Source: G963663365 sp963663365 (lineage in GTDB: Bacteria; Hinthialibacterota; Hinthialibacteria; Hinthialibacterales; G963663365). Taken from it: a DNA stretch of 64,000 nt. The translations under genes were made by a program, and so were the position numbers. The notes under the pieces are model-generated. The model worked only from the letters and a program-made list of their open reading frames with translations. It did not search any database and was not told the origin of the DNA. The stretch lies in assembly GCA_963663365.2 (NCBI GenBank), contig CAXXIH010000004.1:620001-684000 (forward strand), given 5' to 3'. Positions 42,793 to 49,825 of the stretch are shown here, piece after piece; positions within the stretch are counted from its first letter, which is position 1; each line of letters starts with the position of its first letter.

Positions 42793-42830
42793 AAAAAAAC
42801 TGCCGGGGCGTTTACCTTTCGCCCCGGCAG
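42793..42830 (-). terminator. Intrinsic terminator of the Gfo/Idh gene
   Basis: On the minus strand an 11-base perfect stem (CTGCCGGGGCG 42800-42810 with its complement at 42820-42830, 9-base loop) is followed directly by a run of seven T. It lies 59 bases after the stop of the gene at 42889. Confidence 0.85.
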
Positions 42831-42888
42831 ATATCTCGTAGTTAAATGTGCATGTGCAATTCCTACTGAATATGTAGCACAAACAAGT

Positions 42889-44103
42889 TCAATATGTCAC
42901 CCGTGTAGCGGCCTCGTTTAGCTTGGCGCGCCGCTTTTTCCAATACGCCATATTCCCCAGGTGCGGACCGCATACCGCCAAATGGCCCACTTCAACCGGC
43001 GCATTCGGCTCTTTACGCGTTTTTATGCAGTCGATGAAATTCTCGATATGCGGCTGTGTAGGGATACCGCCCTCAAAAACCATATCCGGTTCTTTCTTAT
43101 CCCGGCATGGCTCCAAATAGACTTTGTACCCGCCGCCATTCAAAATCATGGTGCCTTTCGTTCCCTGGAAACGAATCCACCAATCATTCTGATAGCTGCT
43201 CGTATAAACCAAAGTCCAGGTCACCATATATTTCGGATACTGGTAAATCGCGGAGAAAATATCCGGCGTTTCGGCATTGGTCATACGCACAATACGACCA
43301 AAACATTCGGCTTCACACGGCGGCCCGGAACCTTGGAACCACTGGATCACATCCATCAAATGTGTCCCTTGATCGCAGATATTCCCGCCTGAGAACGGCC
43401 AGAACCAACGCCAGCCACGCACTTTTTTCGGCTCATACTCAACACGCTTGGCCGGACGCTTGAAAAGTTCCCAATTGACTTCGTCTTCGTCCAACGGAGA
43501 GTTATCAAGAGGCGATGACCAGTCCCAATTCCATTGGGCGCGAACAATCGGCACATCGCCCAAGATTCCGCTCTGCACCACATCACGGGCTTTCCAGACC
43601 GCGGGCGAGCTGCGCCGTTGCATGCCGATCTGCACAATCTGCTTTGTGCGCCGCACGGCTTTGACGATCTTATTGCCCTCTTTAATCGAGTGTGACATGG
43701 GTTTCTCGCAATATGCATCGAATCCCGCATTAACCACATCGATCAATTGAGTCCCATGCTGATGTTCGGGAGTCGCAATCACAAATGCATCGATATCTTT
43801 CCGGTCCAAGAGTTCCCGGTAATCTTCGCATGCGTACACTTCACCGGAATTGTTCTCTTTGGCCCGTTCGATACCGGCCAAACAGCTTGATTTCCGGGCA
43901 TCGGCCACCGCCGCAAAGCGGGCGTCAAAATGTTGAAAATCTCCCATGAGGCCCCGGCCCCGGCCGCCCGGTCCGATGATCCCCAGTACCAATCTGTCAT
44001 TTGCTCCAAAGGCGGTTTGCGGAATGATCTGTGGCGCGGCCAGCGCTGCACCCGCAACCAATGAGGCATTCATAAATTTACGGCGGTCTACACGTTCCTT
44101 CAT
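42889..44103 (-). CDS. Tat-exported Gfo/Idh/MocA-family oxidoreductase
   Basis: A 404-residue protein. MKERVDRRKFMNAS has the twin-arginine pair (Arg 7-8) of a Tat signal, followed by a hydrophobic Ala-rich stretch and GANDRLVLGIIGPGGRGRG, the Rossmann dinucleotide motif. CEKPMSHS near residues 133-140 is the conserved E-K-P of the family. Members oxidise or reduce sugars and sugar derivatives with NAD(P); Tat export with cofactor bound places it in the periplasm. GGAGG lies just ahead of ATG 44103. It stands alone between the WD40 genes and the M42 peptidase. Confidence 0.87.
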   Translation of the reverse strand: MKERVDRRKFMNASLVAGAALAAPQIIPQTAFGANDRLVLGIIGPGGRGRGLMGDFQHFDARFAAVADARKSSCLAGIERAKENNSGEVYACEDYRELLDRKDIDAFVIATPEHQHGTQLIDVVNAGFDAYCEKPMSHSIKEGNKIVKAVRRTKQIVQIGMQRRSSPAVWKARDVVQSGILGDVPIVRAQWNWDWSSPLDNSPLDEDEVNWELFKRPAKRVEYEPKKVRGWRWFWPFSGGNICDQGTHLMDVIQWFQGSGPPCEAECFGRIVRMTNAETPDIFSAIYQYPKYMVTWTLVYTSSYQNDWWIRFQGTKGTMILNGGGYKVYLEPCRDKKEPDMVFEGGIPTQPHIENFIDCIKTRKEPNAPVEVGHLAVCGPHLGNMAYWKKRRAKLNEAATRVTY

Positions 44104-44217
44104 TTCTATCCTCCAGCCTTTTCATTGAAACGGCGGAATGCAAAATGGACATGGATTGAACACGTCTCAAATGCCGTCCGTACGGCGGACGATTTCCAGC
44201 TGCGAATTAGCATACAC

Positions 44218-45282
44218 CTATAGTGTGAAATCGTCTCCCGGTTTGAGAGATAAACAGAATGCCGTCAGCAATTTGATGGAGTTTTCCACATCTTTCAGAT
44301 TCACCATCTCGCTGGGTGTATGCATATAGCGAAGTGGAATGCTCACCAACCCGCAGGCGATTCCTTGACGCACCAGTTGCATCGCCCCCGCATCGGTGCC
44401 TGTACGGCCCGGTGCGGCCTCAAGCTGATAGGCGATTTTCTCTTTTTCAGCCGTGGCAATCAGCCTTTTGGTAACAATCGGGTTGAAATTCGCGCCACGT
44501 GTGATGGTGGGTCCCTCACCGAGCGCGCAATAGCCGTATTTCTCTTTCACACAGGTGGGGTAATCGGTGGGATTGGTCACATCAACAGCAATGCCCACGT
44601 CCGGATTAACCCGAAACGTGCTGGTGGTCGCGCCGCGCAGCCCGACCTCTTCTTGGGTTGTAGCTACAGATACCACACAGGCTTTGAGCTGACGTTTTTT
44701 CGATTTTAGAGCCCGGAGCGTCTCGGCCACCACAAACGCGCCGAGTTTGTTGTCGAACGCACGCGAGGCCGCAAAGGCTCCATGGAGTTGCTGGAATCCC
44801 ATGTCGTAAGTCACAGGATCACCAATTTCCACCAGCTTTTCCGCTTCCTTCTTCGATTTCACTCCGATATCGATCCATATTTCATGAAACTCCGGTGCGC
44901 GTTTGCGTTCCTCTTGAGTCATCATATGGACCGCGCGTTTCCCCGTAATGCCCGGGAGTGTGCCTTTTTTCGTACGAATCAAAACCCGGCGCCCGGAAAC
45001 GATAGTCGGATCGTGGCCGCCGATGGTATTAAAGTAGATAAATCCCTCTTCACTAATGTAGTTAACTTGCAGCCCCAGCTCATCGCAGTGCCCGGCCAGC
45101 ATAATCTTCGGACTGCCTTCCGGATTGAGTGTGGCGATACTCGAGCCCATAACATCGGTCTCAATTTCATCGGCCGCATCCGCCAGACGTTCCCGCCAGA
45201 CCTTGGTAACCGGCTCCTCATACCCCGATGGCCCGGGGGCGTTAAGCAGTTCCACAAGGAAATCCTGCATATCTTGCTTCAT
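44218..45282 (-). CDS. M42-family metallopeptidase (aminopeptidase)
   Basis: A 354-residue enzyme with the two-zinc motifs of clan MH: AGHCDELGL near residues 62-70, AFDNKLGAF near 174-182, TTQEEVGLRG near 207-216, AVDVT near 230, and MHTPSEM near 321-327 near the end. M42 proteins (TET/FrvX/CelM type) are cytoplasmic, often dodecameric aminopeptidases that finish peptide breakdown; some were first called endoglucanases in error. No signal peptide is present. I chose ATG 45282; the frame extends to TTG 45303. It lies downstream of the pseudopilin genes after a terminator. Confidence 0.87.
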   Translation of the reverse strand: MKQDMQDFLVELLNAPGPSGYEEPVTKVWRERLADAADEIETDVMGSSIATLNPEGSPKIMLAGHCDELGLQVNYISEEGFIYFNTIGGHDPTIVSGRRVLIRTKKGTLPGITGKRAVHMMTQEERKRAPEFHEIWIDIGVKSKKEAEKLVEIGDPVTYDMGFQQLHGAFAASRAFDNKLGAFVVAETLRALKSKKRQLKACVVSVATTQEEVGLRGATTSTFRVNPDVGIAVDVTNPTDYPTCVKEKYGYCALGEGPTITRGANFNPIVTKRLIATAEKEKIAYQLEAAPGRTGTDAGAMQLVRQGIACGLVSIPLRYMHTPSEMVNLKDVENSIKLLTAFCLSLKPGDDFTL

Positions 45283-45397
45283 GGTGTATGTGCATCCTTT
45301 CAAATCAAAAAACAGTGGATGCCATGGTACGCTTCCCCTCCACCCTCCGCAAAGAGCCGCCGCCCGTTCTTGGATTTAATTCAATTGTCAAGACGCC

Positions 45398-45430
45398 AAA
45401 AATAGCAACGCCCGGAGTATGCCCCGGGCG
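45398..45430 (-). terminator. Probable intrinsic terminator after the pseudopilin genes
   Basis: CGCCCGG at 45409-45415 pairs with CCGGGCG at 45424-45430; on the minus strand a five-T run follows after about 6 bases (45398-45402). It would end transcripts of the three tandem pseudopilin genes, before the M42 gene. Confidence 0.6.
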
Positions 45431-45459
45431 CTGTAAAACTCGATTTTCTAAAAATCCGG

Positions 45460-46071
45460 TTAACAATCCGGGCCTTCTCTCAATCGGCCCCAATCGTAAA
45501 CAATACAGCCCTTGGAAGTGTATTGACCGCCAAAGGTGAATATATTCCCGTCCGATAGCAAACCGTTCGATCCGTCATACCGGTCGTGATCGGTAAAGAA
45601 AGGGAAAGCGTCATGGCTGCTGTTATCGTCATCCAGATCAGGACCGTAACTCATAAGACTGTAGGCTTGTACACGAGTCGGGCCGCTCCAGCCACCGTTG
45701 TCCGCGCCGCTGCCCATTTCATAGTCCGGACGGCCATCGATGGCATAAGCATTAGATCCGGAGCCTTCTTTATATTTTTTTAAGAAAGGATCAATCGGCA
45801 AGGTGCCAAGATAGGCAATTGGCGTGGTCAAATGGAATAGCCCATCCTCATTGTTCATGTAATTATCGAGGTCGTGATCGCCCGGGTAGCTATTCCAGTC
45901 GATCATATACGATTCCATTGCCGTAGAAATATTCCGGTGTTCGGATTGCACCTTGGCTATTTTTGACCGCGTTTGCGCATTTAGAAAATTAGGAACCGCA
46001 ATGGCCGCTAAAATCCCGATAATGGCAACAACGATCAATAACTCAATCAAAGTAAAGGCTTTCTTTGACAA
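45460..46071 (-). CDS. Prepilin-type protein (pseudopilin 2, tandem set)
   Basis: A 203-residue protein with the prepilin signal MSKKAFTLIELLIVVAIIGI and NFLNAQTRSKIAKV, then a soluble head with YPGDHDLDNYMN and the C-terminal motif YDGSNGLLSDGN. The start codon is TTG at 46071 with GGAGG about 10 bases upstream; no ATG lies before the conserved leader. It is the third and most divergent gene of a tandem trio, 30 bases after the previous one. Likely a minor or major pseudopilin of a type II-like system encoded elsewhere. Confidence 0.85.
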   Translation of the reverse strand: MSKKAFTLIELLIVVAIIGILAAIAVPNFLNAQTRSKIAKVQSEHRNISTAMESYMIDWNSYPGDHDLDNYMNNEDGLFHLTTPIAYLGTLPIDPFLKKYKEGSGSNAYAIDGRPDYEMGSGADNGGWSGPTRVQAYSLMSYGPDLDDDNSSHDAFPFFTDHDRYDGSNGLLSDGNIFTFGGQYTSKGCIVYDWGRLREGPDC

Positions 46072-46101
46072 GGTCTTGATCCTCCTCGATTCTATAAATT
46101 C

Positions 46102-46716
46102 CTAGCACCCCGAACCAACCCTTGATTTTCTAATTGAATTCGATGACAGCCGGTCCATAATCAGACATCCGGAAGTATAATCGCCCGCAATTAAATGCAG
46201 ATCTCCATTTGAATTAAGGCCATTCGAACCATCGTAGGGAGTCAATGCCACATCAAAAGGAAACGAATCGTGATTTCCGATATCGTCATCCATGTCCGGC
46301 CCCATGCTCACGATACTATAGGCTTGTTTACGATACTTCCCGGTATTATCCGCACCGCTGCCAATTTCATAGGCCGGGACATAGTTGGCCGCATAGGCAT
46401 TCCCGCCGGTACCTGCTTGGTATTGCTTTACAAAAGGATCGCCGAAGATGCTGCTTAAATAAGCAATCGGCGAAGTCAAACGGAACATACCACGCTGAGA
46501 GGTCCATTCATCCAAATCGTGATCGCCGGGATAAGTTGCATTATCAAGTTTGTACATCTCATAAGCTTGAGAGATGGACCGAAACTCGGATTGTACTCGC
46601 GCGATTTTGGCTCTCGTTTGCGCATTTAAAAAATTCGGCACGGCAATGGCCGCTAAAATCCCAATGATGGCAACAACAATCAATAGCTCAATCAAAGTAA
46701 ACGCTTTCTTTAACAA
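46102..46716 (-). CDS. Prepilin-type protein (pseudopilin 3, tandem set)
   Basis: A 204-residue protein, nearly a copy of the gene upstream: prepilin leader MLKKAFTLIELL, NFLNAQTRAKIARVQSEFRS, then YPGDHDLDEW, AYEIGSGADN and the end motif YDGSNGLNSNGD. The start codon is TTG at 46716, with GGAGG 9-10 bases upstream, as in pseudopilin 2. Two near-terminal Cys are absent apart from one Cys in GCLIMD and the last residue. It lies between its two paralogues with gaps of 30 bases on each side. Confidence 0.85.
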   Translation of the reverse strand: MLKKAFTLIELLIVVAIIGILAAIAVPNFLNAQTRAKIARVQSEFRSISQAYEMYKLDNATYPGDHDLDEWTSQRGMFRLTSPIAYLSSIFGDPFVKQYQAGTGGNAYAANYVPAYEIGSGADNTGKYRKQAYSIVSMGPDMDDDIGNHDSFPFDVALTPYDGSNGLNSNGDLHLIAGDYTSGCLIMDRLSSNSIRKSRVGSGC

Positions 46717-46746
46717 GGCTTTAATCCTCCTGGATTCTGTAAATTA

Positions 46747-47361
46747 CTAGCAACCCGAACCGACCCAAGCACTGCGATTCGGATCCGGAGAATAACGGTC
46801 CATCTGCAAACAGCCCGAGGTGTAATCGCCGGCAATAAAGTGCAAATCACCATTGGAGTTCAGCCCATTCGAACCATCGTAGGGAGTCAAACTTACTCCA
46901 AACGGAAATGGATCGTGCGATCCAATATCATCATCCATATCCGGTCCCATGCTCACGATACTATAGGCCTGCTTTCGGCTCTTCCCTCCATTATCTGCAC
47001 CGCTGCCGATTTCATACGCAGGGACATAGTTATTTGCATAAGCATTGCCACCGGTACCTTCTTTGTATTGCCTTACAAATGGATCGCCGAAGATGCTGCT
47101 TAAATAAGCAATGGGCGAAGTCAAACGGAACATACCTCTCTGCTGAGTGTATTCATCCAAATCGTGATCGCCGGGGTAACTTCCATTATCAAGTTTGTAC
47201 ATCTCAAAAGCTTGAGAGATCGACCGAAACTCGGATTGTACACGGGCGATTTTGGCTCTCGTTTGAGCATTTAAAAAATTCGGCACGGCAATGGCCGCAA
47301 GAATCCCGATAATGGCAACAACAATGAGTAGCTCAATTAAGGTAAATGCGTTTCTGGACAT
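46747..47361 (-). CDS. Prepilin-type protein (pseudopilin 4, tandem set)
   Basis: A 204-residue protein, first of the tandem trio, with leader MSRNAFTLIELL, NFLNAQTRAKIARV, YPGDHDLDEY, AYEIGSGADNGG and the end motif YDGSNGLNSNGD. It is very close to pseudopilin 3 along its full length. Unlike the two downstream copies it starts with ATG (47361); the frame extends to 47424, but the short basic leader before FTLIELL fits the prepilin pattern and the length of its paralogues. GGGAG lies about 13 bases upstream. Confidence 0.85.
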   Translation of the reverse strand: MSRNAFTLIELLIVVAIIGILAAIAVPNFLNAQTRAKIARVQSEFRSISQAFEMYKLDNGSYPGDHDLDEYTQQRGMFRLTSPIAYLSSIFGDPFVRQYKEGTGGNAYANNYVPAYEIGSGADNGGKSRKQAYSIVSMGPDMDDDIGSHDPFPFGVSLTPYDGSNGLNSNGDLHFIAGDYTSGCLQMDRYSPDPNRSAWVGSGC

Positions 47362-48356
47362 TGAATGACTTTTTCTCCCAACAGCACTACGCCTGGCATT
47401 AAGCATCCTCAGCGACATCAACAACAGATGGTGTTATGAGCTACCTACGAGATGAATACGCGGACGCGGCTAAAAAAAATTTTATCTCACCTAACCTCTG
47501 TGCAACAATTTACCAGGGCGCAGCTCAGCTCGTCTACCCTCCATCGCTGAACTATCCGTCTGATGCAACCTGAGACGAAGTCCATCTCAATTTTAGAAAG
47601 CCGGGATTTGATGGCATTAAGGAAATCTATCCGGCTACCGGTGCGGCGCCAGCTTTATCCCTGTCAAGGTTGAAAGTCGCTTCTGAAATGTGAGATCGAT
47701 GGATGGCGGCAATTGCTATACAAATCTGAAGTTACAGAAAAAAATCTGATAATTATGCCTTTGCATCTAAAAGAATTCTCACGGGAAACAAACTCGCAAT
47801 TTGTCTGATATTCAGCCCTAATTAGACAAAGCGCATATTTTCTTAAAATTCAAATTCTCGTTTTTTGAGAGTCACATTGAGATAAACTGTTGGAATTTGA
47901 ACATCCTGTGTCAGATTGACCTTTTATTGCATCAGGAATTGAGCCTTACTGCTACATGCTTGGAATTGGTAATAGTTCTTATCTTTAAATCAACCGTAAT
48001 GGCCCAAGCAATTATTATTCGAAGTTATGACACTTCAGGCTGTTGCAGCGTTTTGAACATATCGTTTTTCACCTAGTTAAGTAACTACTTGGATCGAATA
48101 GAGATAGAATCTCATCTTGTTTATTTCATTTTCTAGGTCCAAATCCCTCGATATTGCTGCCTTTATAGGCTCCTAACCCGCCTCTTTGGCCCAAGCACTC
48201 CCCGTAATCACACCTAAGATGACAGCAGCGATATTGGAACGTCGCTTGCATAACAAAAAGCAAGAACATGAGGTCAATAGGGAATATCCCGATATTCCTC
48301 ATCCTGAGAATCAAAAATAGAATTTCAGGTCATCTAAAGAAAGCGATCCAGGAATC
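47362..48356. other. Intergenic region of about 1 kb without genes
   Basis: AT-rich and without convincing frames on either strand. One perfect inverted repeat, GGAATATC/GATATTCC with a two-base spacer, lies at 48281-48298, 59 bases before the start at 48357, and could be an operator for that gene. I see no RNA gene. Confidence 0.5.
48281..48298. promoter_or_regulatory. Possible operator: perfect inverted repeat
   Basis: GGAATATC-CC-GATATTCC is an 8-base perfect inverted repeat with a two-base spacer, a size suited to a dimeric regulator. It is upstream of the unknown gene at 48357. No regulator gene is adjacent, so the role is a guess. Confidence 0.35.
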
Positions 48357-49076
48357 ATGTCAAGTTTAAGCGACGCAAAAACAAGTATGGCTACGGGGCA
48401 GAAGGTGGGGACACGCCCTTCACGGCGCCGCCCTTCTGTGGATCCCAAAATTATGAAAGAAGTTACCGAGGCGCTAAAGGAGATTTGGGATATCGATGCC
48501 CCTTCGGCGCGGCGCTTTATTCGGCGTCATAAGGGACTGGCTTCTCAAGAACTCATTTCATTTGTTCAAGAGCTTGAATTTCTGCTTCGGCGCATGCACA
48601 TCGCCCATTTCGGTTATGAGCCGGCCGAAGAGGTTATCCGCAGGGCCGTGGAATACAGCATTGACCGCCTGACAATGACTCGGGGGGGCCTTTCGGAAAA
48701 GCAGTTGGCCTATTATGTACAGTATGCACGTGATGAAATTGCCAGTGAGCAAATCCGCCGTTCGGATCCGGGTACTCCGGAAAAACGCAAGGCAGTGATG
48801 CGGCCGCTGGAAGAAGTCATCGAATGTGAAGAAGATGAATTTGTTCACGACCGGTTAGTTTTCATTTACAACCTTTTCGTTAAAAATGGCTTACGAATCG
48901 CAAAAAAAGAAATTGTTGACGCTTGTCTCCGCAATAAAGACCTATTCGCGCGGCGACGGGCGGTGGAAGATACGATTGAGACACTACGAAGCGCATACGA
49001 GGCACTTGGGTTCGAAAATGGAGAAATGTTTATCGCTCCCGAGTACCTAGAAGTGGAACCTGTTATGGGACATTAA
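48357..49076 (+). CDS. Unknown soluble helical protein
   Basis: A 239-residue protein with a Ser/Arg-rich N-terminal 25 residues, then long charged helices (SARRFIRRHKGLASQELISFVQELEFLLRR is part of this). No signal peptide, membrane segment or catalytic motif is visible. Strings of Arg/Glu and the helical pattern suggest a structural or nucleic-acid-associated protein, but I do not recognise a family. AGGA lies a few bases before ATG 48357. It has its own terminator at 49113-49146 and so is probably a single-gene unit. Confidence 0.65.
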   Translation: MSSLSDAKTSMATGQKVGTRPSRRRPSVDPKIMKEVTEALKEIWDIDAPSARRFIRRHKGLASQELISFVQELEFLLRRMHIAHFGYEPAEEVIRRAVEYSIDRLTMTRGGLSEKQLAYYVQYARDEIASEQIRRSDPGTPEKRKAVMRPLEEVIECEEDEFVHDRLVFIYNLFVKNGLRIAKKEIVDACLRNKDLFARRRAVEDTIETLRSAYEALGFENGEMFIAPEYLEVEPVMGH

Positions 49077-49112
49077 CTCGTAAGAGTTAACCAAGGAAGT
49101 GGCAGCACAGCG

Positions 49113-49146
49113 AGGGCGGCGTGAATACGCCGCCCTGACTCTTTTT
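49113..49146 (+). terminator. Intrinsic terminator after the 48357 gene
   Basis: AGGGCGGCG at 49113-49121 pairs perfectly with CGCCGCCCT at 49128-49136 (6-base loop), followed after four bases by CTTTTT. Confidence 0.8.
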
Positions 49147-49333
49147 GGCCAATTTCATGCAGTTTGGCTCTCTTTGCGTGTTACAAAAATACAGGGGGTA
49201 ACAGCGAAGTCCGGCTCACAGAACTTCCCGGCTTGGCGGGAATTCCTTGACGCAATGCTGGATTTGCTTAGCCTCTCGATGGGTTTTCTCAGAATTCCAG
49301 ATCGGACCCGCTCAATTCCTATTTAATGATTTC

Positions 49334-49353
49334 ACCCCGGATTCCGCCGGGGT
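49334..49353 (+). promoter_or_regulatory. Hairpin just upstream of the ferredoxin ribosome-binding site
   Basis: ACCCCGG at 49334-49340 pairs with CCGGGGT at 49347-49353. The stem ends three bases before GGAGG (49356-49360), so it could stabilise the message or limit ribosome access. Confidence 0.45.
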
Positions 49354-49368
49354 ACGGAGGACACAATC

Positions 49369-49602
49369 ATGGCTGATTCCAGTGCGAAACATGCCGACAA
49401 TACGCCGGGAAAATATTATATCGATGAAAGCTGCACCATGTGCTTGGCTTGTATTGATGAAGCCCCGGATAATCTTAAAGAGAGCGATGACGGCGATCAT
49501 TGCGTTGTCTTCAAGCAACCCGCCAATGCCGAAGAAGAAGAGGCTATGCAGGCCGCCATGGAAGCTTGCCCGACCGAATCCATCGGTGACGACGGCGAAT
49601 AA
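49369..49602 (+). CDS. Small single-cluster [4Fe-4S] ferredoxin
   Basis: A 77-residue acidic ferredoxin. CTMCLAC near residues 23-29 supplies three Cys and ACPTESIG near 65-72 the fourth, the pattern of a monocluster [4Fe-4S] protein (Fer4_13/Fer4_15-like), with YYIDES before the cluster. It would carry one electron at low potential to a cytoplasmic partner not present here. GGAGG lies 8 bases before ATG 49369. It is flanked by its own terminator, and by a hairpin in the leader, so it is a stand-alone transcript. Confidence 0.88.
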   Translation: MADSSAKHADNTPGKYYIDESCTMCLACIDEAPDNLKESDDGDHCVVFKQPANAEEEEAMQAAMEACPTESIGDDGE

Positions 49603-49678
49603 ACAAACTTTGTTTGCGTGTCCGTTGGAAGCGGCGTTCGGTCATTTCCAATAATACGCTTTTAAAAAACAAAACTGG

Positions 49679-49712
49679 CCCCGCGGTTCAATTTCTGCGG
49701 GGTTTTCTTTTT
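49679..49712 (+). terminator. Intrinsic terminator of the ferredoxin gene
   Basis: CCCCGC at 49679-49684 pairs with GCGGGG at 49697-49702, followed by TTTTCTTTTT. It ends the ferredoxin transcript. Confidence 0.82.
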
Positions 49713-49764
49713 AGCTTCATTTCAACGCTTTTTGTTTCCTTTCTTTGCCCTCCATATAAATAAA

Positions 49765-49790
49765 AAGCCGGTTCAAAAATGAACCGGCTT
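49765..49790 (-). terminator. Intrinsic terminator of pnp
   Basis: AAGCCGGTTCA and TGAACCGGCTT form a perfect 11-base stem with a four-base loop. On the minus strand the stem runs directly into a T-rich stretch, 35 bases after the pnp stop codon. Confidence 0.85.
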
Positions 49791-49825
49791 AAAATCATCT
49801 GTTCGATAAGGCATGCGTGGCTTTT

